Assembly (NCBI RefSeq): GCF_900167185.1
Contig: NZ_FUWM01000006.1
Span: forward strand, 124,001 to 188,000
Direction: 5' to 3'
Source: Selenihalanaerobacter shriftii
GTDB lineage: Bacteria > Bacillota > Halanaerobiia > Halobacteroidales > Acetohalobiaceae
DNA: 64,000 nt
The notes under the pieces were generated by a model, which saw only the letters and a list, made by a program, of their open reading frames with translations, did not search any database and was not told the origin of the DNA. The position numbers were made by a program, and so were the translations under genes. Below are positions 50,553 to 59,935 of this stretch, piece by piece. Every line of letters starts with the position of its first letter. Within the stretch, counting starts at the first letter, position 1.

Positions 50553-51533
50553 TTATACTTTAATATTAATAATCTTTTTAATTAAAACTGCACCTAATAA
50601 CTGAGAGATAACAGCCAATCCTAACATCATTTTGCCTAAAGGATGAGTAAAGAGAGGTAACATATACTCTGGATTAATTATAGAAAGTAAGATTCCCAAA
50701 CCAATAGGTAAAGAAGAAACAATAATTCCTGAAATCCGACCTTGAGCAGTTAATGTATTAATCTCTCCTCTAATTCTAATTCGTTCTCGAATAGTATGTG
50801 AAATACTATCTAAAATCTCAGATAAATTACCTCCTACCTGTCGCTGAATTAAGACAGCTGTAACTACTAAGTCTAAATCTTCACTCTCTATTCTATCAGT
50901 TAATGCTTTTAGAGCATCCTCTGCCGGAGTTCCTAAGTTGACTTCCTTTAAAACTCTAGTAAACTCTTCAGAAATAGGAGGTGCCATCTCTTTAGCAACC
51001 ATCTCTATAGCTTGAAAGAAACTATATCCAGCCTTTAATGAATTAGATATGATTGTTAAAGAATCTGCTATCTGATCATTGAATTTATCTAATCTTTTCT
51101 TCTGACTATATCTTAAATATAGATAAGGAATGATCAACCCTACACATATTAATAACAAAGTAATTATGTTATCTTTAATTATAAATATACCGATAATTCC
51201 TAATACGAATATGATTCCAAAACTAAAAATTATAAATTCTGAAGCTTTAATAGGTAGATTTGTCTTTCGTAATTCATCTTCTAATCTAGCAGTTAAAGAA
51301 AAAGAAGAAAAAAATTGATTAAGATTTTGTAATAACTTTGTAGATTTTCTTTCCTCCTCTGCATCCTCTTCCTTGGTATCTGTTATTTGCTCTTGGGCCA
51401 AGTACTCTTCAGTCTCTAAATATTTATTTAATCTATTATTTAATTTTTCTTGTTTAGCAGTTAGTAATCTATAAATCGCTATTGTAGCTGCAGTAACCGT
51501 TAAAAAGATCAAAATAGCGATTACTATCATCAT
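50553..51533 (-). CDS. tadB: Tad pilus inner-membrane protein TadB
   Basis: A 326-residue T2SSF platform protein, paralogous to TadC. An N-terminal membrane segment, an Asp/Glu-rich stretch (about 45-65), two hydrophobic segments (about 100-145), the bundle IADSLTIISNSLKAGYSFFQAIEMVAKEMAPPISEEFTRV and GGNLSEILDSISHTIRERIRIRGEINTLTAQGRISG are seen. It follows cpaF by 17 bases. Confidence 0.93.
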   Translation of the reverse strand: MMIVIAILIFLTVTAATIAIYRLLTAKQEKLNNRLNKYLETEEYLAQEQITDTKEEDAEEERKSTKLLQNLNQFFSSFSLTARLEDELRKTNLPIKASEFIIFSFGIIFVLGIIGIFIIKDNIITLLLICVGLIIPYLYLRYSQKKRLDKFNDQIADSLTIISNSLKAGYSFFQAIEMVAKEMAPPISEEFTRVLKEVNLGTPAEDALKALTDRIESEDLDLVVTAVLIQRQVGGNLSEILDSISHTIRERIRIRGEINTLTAQGRISGIIVSSLPIGLGILLSIINPEYMLPLFTHPLGKMMLGLAVISQLLGAVLIKKIINIKV

Positions 51534-51550
51534 CTTAACCCCCTCCTACT

Positions 51551-52924
51551 CTAATAGGCACTAAAGATATCCGCTGGCAAGTCTATTCCCTCTGCTTTAA
51601 AACGATCAACAAATTTTGGTCTAATACCAGTAGATTTTAGTTCACCAAGGATATTACCATCCTCATCTAGCCCTTTTTGTTCGAAGGTAAAGATATCCTG
51701 TAAGGTGATAATCTCTCCTTCCATCCCCTGTACTTCTGTTATTTTAACTATCTTCCGGCTCCCATCTCTCAATCGAGTCTGTTGTACAATTAGATCTACT
51801 GCTGATGCTATCTGACTTCGAATAGCTTTAACCGGCAGTTCCATTCCAGCCATCATTACCATAGTCTCTAATCTAGATAACATATCTCGGGGACTATTGG
51901 CGTGACCTGTAGTTAATGAACCATCATGTCCAGTATTCATAGCCTGTAACATATCTAAAGCCTCACCACCTCTTACCTCTCCAACTACAACTCGGTCTGG
52001 ACGCATTCTTAGCGAGTTTTTAACTAAGTCTCGCATAGTAACTGCACCTTTACCTTCTACATTTGGTGGTCTAGTCTCTAAAGAGACTACATGATCCTGA
52101 ACCAACTGTAACTCTGCTGCATCCTCAATAGTTACAATTCTTTCATCACTGGGAATAAAGGAAGAGAGTACATTTAATGTGGTTGTCTTTCCCGAACCTG
52201 TTCCTCCAGAAACAACTACATTTAGCCGTACCTCAACACAGGCGTCCAAAAAATCCCCCATCTCTTTAGTTAAAGTCCCAAAATTAATTAAGTCTCTAAC
52301 TGTAAATGGATCCTCAGAAAATTTCCGAATAGTAATTGTAGGTCCATTCAACGCTAATGGAGGAATAATAGCATTTACCCGGGAACCATCAGGTAATCTG
52401 GCATCTACCATAGGACTACTTTCATCAATTCGCCTACCTAGAGGGGCTACTATCTTCTCAATGATATGGATAACATGATCATCATCACGAAATTTAACAT
52501 CAGTTAAGACTAACTTCCCATCTTTTTCTACATAAATTTGATCAGGTCCATTAACCATTACTTCTGATACATCTGGATCATTTAAAACCCCATTAATCGG
52601 ACCAAAACCAATTATCTCATCTATAATCTCTTTAACTACTCTTTGTTTATCTCCAGGAGAAATATGCATATCTTCTGCTTCAATTACTTCTGCAGCTGAC
52701 TCTTTAATCTCTTCTCTTAATTGCTCATTAGCTTCTCCTTCGTCAGTATCAGACAAGATATCTAGATCTAATTCATTAATTAAATAATTGTGAATCTTAG
52801 TCTTCAATTCTCGGTAAGGGTCTTGGGGTAAAACAGAAGTCTTACTTTGAGAATTAAAATCTGATTCTGGCTTAGCTTCAGTCTGACGTTCCTTCTCTTT
52901 AGCTAGCCGCTCCCTTAAAGACAT
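51551..52924 (-). CDS. cpaF: Tad pilus secretion ATPase CpaF/TadA
   Basis: About 457 residues. It is the hexameric ATPase that drives extension (and in some species retraction) of Flp pili. Walker A VVSGGTGSGKTTTLNVL, Asp box TIEDAAELQL, Walker B RMRPDRVVVGEVRGGEALDMLQAMNTGHDGSLTTGHANSP and the N-terminal domain MVNGPDQIYVEKDGKL are present. ATG 52924 after AGGAGGGG is the better of two starts. It sits directly upstream of tadB-tadC. Confidence 0.95.
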   Translation of the reverse strand: MSLRERLAKEKERQTEAKPESDFNSQSKTSVLPQDPYRELKTKIHNYLINELDLDILSDTDEGEANEQLREEIKESAAEVIEAEDMHISPGDKQRVVKEIIDEIIGFGPINGVLNDPDVSEVMVNGPDQIYVEKDGKLVLTDVKFRDDDHVIHIIEKIVAPLGRRIDESSPMVDARLPDGSRVNAIIPPLALNGPTITIRKFSEDPFTVRDLINFGTLTKEMGDFLDACVEVRLNVVVSGGTGSGKTTTLNVLSSFIPSDERIVTIEDAAELQLVQDHVVSLETRPPNVEGKGAVTMRDLVKNSLRMRPDRVVVGEVRGGEALDMLQAMNTGHDGSLTTGHANSPRDMLSRLETMVMMAGMELPVKAIRSQIASAVDLIVQQTRLRDGSRKIVKITEVQGMEGEIITLQDIFTFEQKGLDEDGNILGELKSTGIRPKFVDRFKAEGIDLPADIFSAY

Positions 52925-52946
52925 CTTCATCCCCTCCTTTTAACTC

Positions 52947-54161
52947 TTAATTGCTACTATTTAAAAAACTTGTAATCTTATTTAATAAACCTTCTTTCTC
53001 CTTAGATAATGCTTCCTCTTTATCAACTAATAGATCAGCTAATTTAGCAATATGTTTCGAAATTTTAGCTTTCGGTTTAGAGGTAACAAAAGGTACTCCT
53101 TGGTTAATAGCATCAACAGTAATCTCTCCATTACTAGGAATATGGATATCGACAGAATAATTAAGATTATCCTCTAAATCCTTAACTTTAATCCCCACAT
53201 CCTTAGAAGAACGATTTAAGACTAACTTTATCTTCTCTTCTGGATAATTTAAGTTCTCCATTACCTCTAAACAGAGCCTAACATTCTTAATTGTCGGTAA
53301 ATCTAGCATAGCAATCAATAAGATCAAATTTGAATTATCAAGAGCAGTTAAAGTCTGATCTGAAAAAGATTGAGCCGTATCAATAATTACATAATCGAAT
53401 CTCTCTTTTAAAATATCAATTATTCTTTGAACTTGATTACCATTGATTACTTCAGCCTCCTCTGGCCGTAAAGGAGAGGCTAATACATGTAAACCATTCT
53501 CGTAATTGAGTAAATAATCATCAATATTATCAGGGCTTAAACTTTGAAGATCATTAACCACATCTGTAATAGTAATTCTAGGTGTTAGATCAAGCATGAC
53601 TGCCACGTCACCAAACTGCAAATCTAAATCTACTAAAACCGTATCCAATCCTTGTGCTTGCTGTAGATGAACAGCTAAGTTAGTAGCTAAAAGCGTCTTG
53701 CCGACTCCACCTTTACTGCTAAATACAGAGACAACCTTCTTATGTTCAGCCTCTAGTTGAACTTCTTCAGTTGTTAGATAATCTTTTCTTTTAGACTCTA
53801 ATTCATGAACTTGCTTGATAGTATTAATTAACTCATCATCTCCAAAAGGTTTAATCAAATACTCTCTAGCTCCTACCATCATAGCCTTACGTAAGTAATC
53901 TTGTTCTTCTTGCACTGACATCATAATTATTGAAGTCTCGGCTACTTCTCGGCTAATTACTTCTGTTGCTTCAATCCCATCTATATCCGGCATATTAATA
54001 TCCATTAAGACAATATCTGGTTTGATATCTTTAGCCTTTTCAATTGCATCCTGACCATTAATAGCCTCGGCTATCACTTGTAAATCATCTTCTAATTCTA
54101 TTAACCTTTTTATATTGGCTCGAGTCTCAGCAATGTCATCAGCCAATAAAATCTTAATCAT
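52947..54161 (-). CDS. cpaE: CpaE-like pilus ATPase fused to a receiver domain
   Basis: A 404-residue fusion. Residues 1-125 are a complete response-regulator receiver: acidic LLADD, phospho-acceptor Asp in VLMDINMPDIDG, Ser in MMSVQ and Lys in LIKPFG. Residues about 140-390 are a MinD/CpaE ATPase with the deviant P-loop VVSVFSSKGGVGKTLLATNLA and VLVDLDLQFGDVAVML. CpaE/TadZ places the pilus machine at the pole. A phosphorylatable receiver suggests two-component control of assembly. The kinase may be DegS (58705). Receiver-CpaE fusions occur in other Clostridia. Confidence 0.92.
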   Translation of the reverse strand: MIKILLADDIAETRANIKRLIELEDDLQVIAEAINGQDAIEKAKDIKPDIVLMDINMPDIDGIEATEVISREVAETSIIMMSVQEEQDYLRKAMMVGAREYLIKPFGDDELINTIKQVHELESKRKDYLTTEEVQLEAEHKKVVSVFSSKGGVGKTLLATNLAVHLQQAQGLDTVLVDLDLQFGDVAVMLDLTPRITITDVVNDLQSLSPDNIDDYLLNYENGLHVLASPLRPEEAEVINGNQVQRIIDILKERFDYVIIDTAQSFSDQTLTALDNSNLILLIAMLDLPTIKNVRLCLEVMENLNYPEEKIKLVLNRSSKDVGIKVKDLEDNLNYSVDIHIPSNGEITVDAINQGVPFVTSKPKAKISKHIAKLADLLVDKEEALSKEKEGLLNKITSFLNSSN

Positions 54162-54175
54162 CCTCTAATCACCCC

Positions 54176-55516
54176 TTATTCTCCTTCAGCCTTATCCTTT
54201 TCATCTCTATCTTCCTTAACCTTATCTTCTTTAACCGCTTGATTATCATCATTCTTTTTACTCTTTAACCTCTGCTCTATCTTCTTCTTTTCTTTAAGAA
54301 TATTATTCTCATTCATCTCTTCTTGGCTTGCTGCAGCTGAATTTATTATCTTCGGAGTAACTAATATGATTAACTCTGATTCACCTTCTCTAAAAGCTTC
54401 ACTTCTAAATAATCGTCCTAAAATAGGTAAATCCCCAAGTAACGGTAGTTTCTTAATATCCTTAGAACGAGAATGTTGAATTAAACCGCCTATAGCCAAT
54501 GTAGATCCATCTGGAATTACTACCTCCGTAGCTACCTCACTACTTTTAATAGCTGGTAAACCTTCAACTGCATTAGCCCAATCTAAACGACTTACTTTAG
54601 GGTTTAAGTATGTATTCAACTTCCCGCTCTTAGTCACCGTAGGTTTAATCTTAAATTGAACTCCGTATTCTTTCCAAATTACAGTCTGCTCTCCAGAATC
54701 ATTAGAAGTTACAATTGGAACCTCTCCACCAACAGCAAAGTTAGCTTCTTTACCGCTCTTAGTTACTAATTTTGGTTTAGCTAATAATGTTGCCTTTCCT
54801 TCTTGGATTAATGCTTCTAATCTAGCTCTCAATTCACTCAACCTTGCTGAATCTCCTAACCCAAATCTGGGACTAGGATCTCTTTTCACTGGATCCGCAC
54901 TATCATCATATAAATCTTCCCCAAATAAAGCTGTGCCTGAACCTAGATCAACACCAGCACTATTAACACTATACCAGTCAAAGCCTAACTCTTCACTGTT
55001 CGTTTTATCAATTTCAAAAATATGAGCTTCTATTAAAACCTGTAAGGTTCTCTTTACTTTAAGTTGATCAATTACTTTTTTTCCAAAGACATCTGCTATT
55101 TTTTTAGCTTTACGAAGATCATTTTGATCCTTAACAGTTCCGGTTAAAATAATCGTCTCATCTATTTTAGCAACTTCAACAGTTTCAATATTAATTAATT
55201 CTTCAACTTGATTAATAATCGGTTCTTCATCTTGATCAACTTGAACTTTATATAACCGATTTCCCGCCTTAGTCCAAAGATGTAAGGTTGTCTTACCTGT
55301 TGACTTACCATTAATCAAGAGTTCTTCTTCAGAAATAGTTATTACATCAGCTACCTTTGGATTAGCAACTGCAACCCTCTTTAAACCTGGAATCTTTAAT
55401 AACTTTGATTGTCCTACTGAAACATCTAATACTTTAGCTTTTCTAGCAGTTACACCATTTGTTAAAGCCAAACATAATAAAAGACTAACCAAGAGGATTA
55501 TTCTTCTTTTTTTCAT
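54176..55516 (-). CDS. cpaC: Tad pilus outer-membrane secretin CpaC/RcpA
   Basis: A 446-residue secretin. A signal peptide (about 1-24), an N-terminal BON/N1-like domain (VDQDEEPIINQVEELINIETVEVAKI...ILTGTVKDQNDLRKAKKIAD) and the secretin domain with ALIQEGKATLLAKPKLVT and PLLGDLPILGRLFRSEAFREGESELIILVTPKII are present. The C-terminal 45 residues are a charged Lys/Asp/Glu tail not usual for the family. A secretin needs an outer membrane, supporting a diderm cell. It follows cpaB by 14 bases. Confidence 0.93.
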   Translation of the reverse strand: MKKRRIILLVSLLLCLALTNGVTARKAKVLDVSVGQSKLLKIPGLKRVAVANPKVADVITISEEELLINGKSTGKTTLHLWTKAGNRLYKVQVDQDEEPIINQVEELINIETVEVAKIDETIILTGTVKDQNDLRKAKKIADVFGKKVIDQLKVKRTLQVLIEAHIFEIDKTNSEELGFDWYSVNSAGVDLGSGTALFGEDLYDDSADPVKRDPSPRFGLGDSARLSELRARLEALIQEGKATLLAKPKLVTKSGKEANFAVGGEVPIVTSNDSGEQTVIWKEYGVQFKIKPTVTKSGKLNTYLNPKVSRLDWANAVEGLPAIKSSEVATEVVIPDGSTLAIGGLIQHSRSKDIKKLPLLGDLPILGRLFRSEAFREGESELIILVTPKIINSAAASQEEMNENNILKEKKKIEQRLKSKKNDDNQAVKEDKVKEDRDEKDKAEGE

Positions 55517-55530
55517 CTCAATCCCTCCCT

Positions 55531-56418
55531 CTACTGTGGTGGTACTATAACATGACTCTTTTCAGTACCACGAATTACTTCAACTTTTTCACCTTTAACT
55601 TCCTTATCTGAATTCTGCTTACTTGTTTTTTTAACTATTTTGGGCTCTACTGGTTTAGGTTCTTTAGCTTTAGATTCTCTATTAGTCACCTCTGATGTAG
55701 ATTCATCACGACCTAATTTTTGTCCTAACATTTCATCCAATTCAACTCCACTACTTACTTCCCTACTTTGATTTTGAACTGAACGCAATGCTAATCTAAT
55801 ATCACCTTTAGCATCAGCTAAAATTAATTTTTCAGCATTATCTAAATCAACAGCTAAAGTTATACTTTTTGTCACTTTAGGCTTCTGATTCTCATCATTA
55901 ACCATATCCTGAGCCACTGCTAAAACCTTAATATTCTGTAAAATCGTTTTGGATAAAGTTTGATCCCCAGAATTATTACTAAATACACCAACTATATCTA
56001 CATAATCTCCTGGTGTTAAGAACCCTGCTACTCCAATAACTTCATTAATTGCTATGGTAACTGCCCGTTGATGATCATCTAAGTTAAATGCTAATTCAGA
56101 ACTTAACTGCTTCTTATTTAATATTCTCGGCTTCAATACCTGCTCACCAGCAATAATCTTCTTTAATACCGGCTGACCTACTACTTCAGATATCTTTTTG
56201 AAGGCTTGCGGGTGCATCATCTCTTTAGGCACCTTTTTAATCTGAACCATACTCTCTTTAATAGTTTCTCTAGACTGAATATCCTGCTTTGCTATTACTA
56301 CTGATATCTGAGGCTTCTTTACTGGCTTTTGCTGTGCATTATCCATCATAAAATAAACAGTCCCAGAAGTAATCAAGCCTAAAAGAATAGCTATAATTAA
56401 AATAACTTTTGGCTTCAT
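55531..56418 (-). CDS. cpaB: Tad pilus assembly protein CpaB
   Basis: About 295 residues. It has an N-terminal membrane anchor (about 5-26), then a SAF-type domain (VVIAKQDIQSRETIKESMVQIKKVP) and the CpaB body with RAVTIAINEVIGVAGFLTPGDYVDIVGVF, ending in a Lys/Glu-rich region. CpaB is a periplasmic helper for the CpaC secretin. ATG 56418 follows AAAGGAG; a GTG at 56436 overlaps the upstream gene. It lies between the TadG-like gene and cpaC. Confidence 0.92.
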   Translation of the reverse strand: MKPKVILIIAILLGLITSGTVYFMMDNAQQKPVKKPQISVVIAKQDIQSRETIKESMVQIKKVPKEMMHPQAFKKISEVVGQPVLKKIIAGEQVLKPRILNKKQLSSELAFNLDDHQRAVTIAINEVIGVAGFLTPGDYVDIVGVFSNNSGDQTLSKTILQNIKVLAVAQDMVNDENQKPKVTKSITLAVDLDNAEKLILADAKGDIRLALRSVQNQSREVSSGVELDEMLGQKLGRDESTSEVTNRESKAKEPKPVEPKIVKKTSKQNSDKEVKGEKVEVIRGTEKSHVIVPPQ

Positions 56419-56432
56419 CTTAATCTCCTTTC

Positions 56433-57383
56433 TCACTCTACCAGTTTAACTGTTCTTAATTTAAATTCTCCTCCCTCTGATCCCATTTCACCTGAACTAG
56501 CTAACCAACTAATAAATCTTCCTTCTACATAAGTAGTTTGACCTGGACTCTGATTATTCTCCTTATCCTTTTGACTAGTTGTCCCTTCTAAAAAGAAGGC
56601 AGCAAAACCTACAATAGTCGTTTCAGATCTACCACTACCTAATTCATCAATGACTGGGACAAATATTAAACGCGAACAATCCTTTTCTACTGAATCATAA
56701 GTGCAAGGGATCAGTTCTTGACAACTATCTATCCTATCTTCAATTGCTCTAGTAGTAGGGCCAGCCATATTACCTGGCTCTGTACTTACTTGTTGACCAA
56801 TCTTTAATTCACTATCATAGCCATATCTTAAATTATCTTCGTAATTATTAGCACCATTACCTCCTAATGCCAATGCACCAAAATTACCATTTCTAGCACC
56901 TGTCTGCCCAGAAGTTCCAGGTCCATAGCGTAAATAATACTTTTCACCATAAGCAAAATTCTCTTTTAAGACTCCAAAAGGTACTACCCCACTCATGGCA
57001 GTTATCTTGCCAACTTTAGCTTTTGAAGAAGCTGTTATCTGCACTTGATCAATCCCAAATATAGAAGCAAAATTCATAACTACTTCTCTATTACCTTTCG
57101 CAGCAATCTGGTGATTATCATCTAGAATTTGAATGGTTATATTATCATTAGATAATTCATTCTTAGCTGCGTAGTTTAGGGCAACCTCTCTAGCCTCTTG
57201 AGGAGTTGAAGGTAATTTCTGTACTCCAGCTAAGGCTGTTGCATCCAAGGCATTTACCAATTTAACTCGAGCTAAATATAATGTTCCAATATCTACTACT
57301 AAGGCTAAGAAACCTAAAAATATAGTCATCATTAAAGCCACTAAAACTATGACTGTCCCTTCCTCAGACCGAAAGAATTTCAT
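56433..57383 (-). CDS. TadG-like pilus-locus protein
   Basis: A 316-residue protein with the TadE/TadG-type N-terminus (FRSEEGTVIVLVALMMTIFLGFLALVVDIGTLYLARVKLVNALDATALAGVQKLP), that is a membrane segment with the Glu at the start of the prepilin-like motif, then an exported domain with two Cys pairs (near QELIPCTYD and EKDCSRLIF). Such proteins are minor pilin or surface anchors of the Tad system. It follows tadE by 24 bases. Confidence 0.88.
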   Translation of the reverse strand: MKFFRSEEGTVIVLVALMMTIFLGFLALVVDIGTLYLARVKLVNALDATALAGVQKLPSTPQEAREVALNYAAKNELSNDNITIQILDDNHQIAAKGNREVVMNFASIFGIDQVQITASSKAKVGKITAMSGVVPFGVLKENFAYGEKYYLRYGPGTSGQTGARNGNFGALALGGNGANNYEDNLRYGYDSELKIGQQVSTEPGNMAGPTTRAIEDRIDSCQELIPCTYDSVEKDCSRLIFVPVIDELGSGRSETTIVGFAAFFLEGTTSQKDKENNQSPGQTTYVEGRFISWLASSGEMGSEGGEFKLRTVKLVE

Positions 57384-57407
57384 GTAAGTTCCCCCTTAAT
57401 TTACTCT

Positions 57408-57800
57408 TCACTCAATTCTCATGACTACAGTATCACTAAGGGGAAAAGGATCTGGTAAAATTTGCGTAATTACTGGCGTAAATAAATCAACTTTGTAACT
57501 AACTTCTACTCTTAATGGATCTCCTCGACCCCTTTCAGCTTCACTAGGAGTAATATTAGTCTGTAGACCATCTAAATCTAGACTAGGATTAGCAGCCCTC
57601 TCTACAGCAGCTACAATATCAGAATCATTATTAGTAATGACTCCTTTTCTGGCTCCTTCTCTAGCAGCATTACTAATTACTAAATATGTATGAAAAATCC
57701 GACCAAACTCTACAATCCCAAATAGAATCAATAATAGTACTGGTAGGACTAAAGCCAATTCAACTAAAGCTTGTCCCTTTTGGTTTCGTGACAACTTCAT
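57408..57800 (-). CDS. tadE: TadE-family minor pseudopilin
   Basis: About 130 residues from ATG 57800 (GAGGGAAG upstream); longer readings overlap the peptidase gene. The N-terminus NQKGQALVELALVLPVLLLILFGIVEFGRIFHTYLVISNAAREGARKG is the TadE motif with the prepilin-type cleavage region and the Glu in +5-like position. It is a minor pilin processed by the CpaA peptidase. It comes between cpaA and the TadG-like gene. Confidence 0.9.
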   Translation of the reverse strand: MKLSRNQKGQALVELALVLPVLLLILFGIVEFGRIFHTYLVISNAAREGARKGVITNNDSDIVAAVERAANPSLDLDGLQTNITPSEAERGRGDPLRVEVSYKVDLFTPVITQILPDPFPLSDTVVMRIE

Positions 57801-57811
57801 TAACACTTCCC

Positions 57812-58291
57812 TCACCACCTTAACCATAAAGTAATCCAAGTCCCAACAGCGATAGCCACTCCATATGCAAATGAATCACTCTTGCTTTTTTGTGATAAAT
57901 CTTTAAGAGGTAATCGATAAAGCAATTTATAAAAAAATTTACCTATCTTCTTATTCTTAAGTAGAATAAATAAAGAAATAATCCCTCCGACTATAGCAAT
58001 TATTACAGAATCTATAAAAATAAATTTAGCCCCCTTTAGAGCACCAACAGCAGATACTAATTTAACATCGCCCGCTCCTAAGCCTCCTAGTGCAAAAGGT
58101 AATAAAAAAATAGCTAAACCTAATAAGAATCCTTTCATTCCAAATAATAATCCTGTCCAACCAGTTAAGTATAAATTAATTATGAGTCCAAATAAAATTA
58201 AAGAAAAATTCAACCAATTAGGAATAATTCCTTTCTTAATATCAATCCACATGGCAATAAATAATATAACTCCTAATATTATATCTAACAT
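57812..58291 (-). CDS. cpaA: Prepilin peptidase CpaA/TadV
   Basis: A 159-residue aspartic membrane protease with about six hydrophobic segments. Catalytic aspartates are in WIDIKKGIIPNWL (near residue 17) and the GxGD-type motif GGLGAGDVKLVSAVG (about 70). It cleaves the leader of Flp pilin and TadE. It follows the pilin gene after a terminator. The start has AAAGGAGAG. Confidence 0.93.
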   Translation of the reverse strand: MLDIILGVILFIAMWIDIKKGIIPNWLNFSLILFGLIINLYLTGWTGLLFGMKGFLLGLAIFLLPFALGGLGAGDVKLVSAVGALKGAKFIFIDSVIIAIVGGIISLFILLKNKKIGKFFYKLLYRLPLKDLSQKSKSDSFAYGVAIAVGTWITLWLRW

Positions 58292-58348
58292 CCTCTAGCC
58301 TCTCTCCTTTAAATCTAATCCCTCTCTTTTAAATCGATAAATAGGCAT

Positions 58349-58384
58349 AAAAACCCTACTTGATTAAACTCAAGCAGGGTTTTA
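58349..58384 (-). terminator. Terminator after the pilin gene
   Basis: AAAACCCTGCTTGA pairs with TCAAGTAGGGTTTTT around GTTTAA. This lets the pilin be made in large amounts while less message reads into the assembly genes. Confidence 0.82.
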
Positions 58385-58410
58385 TATATTCCCTAATATG
58401 TAACTATAAT

Positions 58411-58587
58411 TTAACTAGTAGTTCCACTTAACTTTGAACTAATTGTATCGAATATTCCCTTTAAGTTATCTCCCATAGTTGTTAAGATTCCAACAACTAC
58501 AACTGCAATCAAAGCCAAAATCAAACCATACTCTACCATACCCTGTCCCTCTTCTTCTTTAAATAACCTAGTCAATAACCCTAGCAT
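58411..58587 (-). CDS. flp: Flp-type major pilin
   Basis: A 58-residue pilin. The start is ATG 58587, 5-12 bases after GGGGGTGA. The short basic leader (MLGLLTRLFKEEEGQG) ends at the prepilin cut site, after which MVEYGLILALIAVVVVGIL has the Glu-Tyr pair characteristic of Flp pilins, then a short C-terminus. It is first in the Tad locus, as usual, with a terminator between it and the assembly genes. Confidence 0.94.
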   Translation of the reverse strand: MLGLLTRLFKEEEGQGMVEYGLILALIAVVVVGILTTMGDNLKGIFDTISSKLSGTTS

Positions 58588-58704
58588 GATCTGTCACCCC
58601 CTTTATATAATTAATTTAAGAGAATTTGATGAATACAATTTTCTACATAGAAAGACAAATCCCTGTTTTCACATGTATTTATTTTAATTTCTTAAATTTT
58701 TAGT

Positions 58705-59841
58705 TTAAAGAGGTATTTTTAGGATAATCTTAGTACCTTTCCCAAGAGTTGAATGAAACTTAAGGTTCCCTCGTAATAGCTCCGCCCTCTCCTTCATACT
58801 AAGTAAACCAAATGAATCACTTTCTGTTGCATTCTCTAACGTTTGCTCTACATCAAAACCAGAACCATCATCATTAATAACTACATTAATTAACTTAGAT
58901 TTTAATTCTAACTTTACATCGACTCTTTTCGCATTAGCATGTTTGTTAGCATTATTTAATGCTTCTTGAATTATCCTATAAACAGCTACTTCATATGAAG
59001 ATTTTAATTTTGTGTTATTGGATATAACTTTTAGTTGAACATCTAGGCTTGTCTTATTTATAAAATCATTAATATATTTCTTAAGAGTTGGAATTAATCC
59101 TAAATCATCCAAAGTCATCGGTCTTAAATCAAAGATAATCTTTCTAACATCCTGTAAACTCTTCCTAACCAAATCTTTTAAATCATTTAATTCTGTTTTA
59201 GCTTTTTCTATATCCTTATCTAATAACTTTTCTGAATATTCTAAGCGAAAGACAACATTAGCCAAAGATTGTGCTGGACCATCATGAATCTCTCGGGCTA
59301 CTCGTTTTCTTTCTTCTTCTTGGGCCTCAATAATCTTAATACCTAGTTGTTCTTTCTGTTTTAAATTTTCTATTTGCGAACTAAACTGTTGTAAGTCATT
59401 ATTTAAAAATTCTTTAACAATTCCAATTTGAGAAACTAAATTTTCGGCTCTTTCCACTGTAGTCTTTAATTCCTTTATTCTTCTTTCTAGTTCATCTCTT
59501 CTTTTTCGTAGTCGCTTCTCTTTTTCTTGACAAAGAGATAATTCAACTTGAGTATCTTTAGCCTTTTCATAAGCATCTTTAATGGCACTTTCACTATAGT
59601 TATTTAAATCTTGACTTACTTTTACAAGTCTTTGCCTGGCCCGTTGATTAGTACTCACTAATTCATCAACTCGCTGAATGGTTTCTGATGTCTCATCTCT
59701 AATTTCCTGCAGTTTTTCTTTAGCTGCCTCATATTCTTTCCTAGCTACTTCAGCAATTTCAAAGACTTCATTTTGACTATTTTTAATCTCTGATAACATT
59801 TTATCAACAATTCCATCTAATGAAGTAATATCTAATTCCAT
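58705..59841 (-). CDS. degS: DegS-like sensor histidine kinase
   Basis: A 378-residue cytosolic kinase. The N-terminal half is a long coiled coil (SensorDegS-like, about 1-170). Next come the HisKA_3 phospho-acceptor helix (EEERKRVAREIHDGPAQSLANVVFRLE, His near 188) and an HATPase domain (YRIIQEALNNANKHANAKRV, NDDGSGFD, FGLLSMKERAELLRG). No membrane segment is visible. Bacillus degS is followed by degU near comF. Here degU is missing and the Tad locus takes its place. A CRP-type site lies 26 bases upstream of the start. Confidence 0.92.
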   Translation of the reverse strand: MELDITSLDGIVDKMLSEIKNSQNEVFEIAEVARKEYEAAKEKLQEIRDETSETIQRVDELVSTNQRARQRLVKVSQDLNNYSESAIKDAYEKAKDTQVELSLCQEKEKRLRKRRDELERRIKELKTTVERAENLVSQIGIVKEFLNNDLQQFSSQIENLKQKEQLGIKIIEAQEEERKRVAREIHDGPAQSLANVVFRLEYSEKLLDKDIEKAKTELNDLKDLVRKSLQDVRKIIFDLRPMTLDDLGLIPTLKKYINDFINKTSLDVQLKVISNNTKLKSSYEVAVYRIIQEALNNANKHANAKRVDVKLELKSKLINVVINDDGSGFDVEQTLENATESDSFGLLSMKERAELLRGNLKFHSTLGKGTKIILKIPL

Positions 59842-59866
59842 TTTACCCTCAATCCACCTATATTAT

Positions 59867-59907
59867 TGTGATGACCATCACATTAACTCTATTATGGTTT
59901 AATTATA
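59867..59907 (-). promoter_or_regulatory. degS promoter region with CRP-type palindrome
   Basis: TGTGATGACCATCACA at 59867-59882 matches TGTGA-N6-TCACA at every position. A TATAAT box lies at 59907-59902, so the site is about 13-28 bases after the predicted start, where a bound regulator would block rather than help. The regulator gene ends 28 bases upstream of the -10 box. Confidence 0.7.
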
Positions 59908-59935
59908 CCATAAAATATGTAATTTTTAAAATTTT

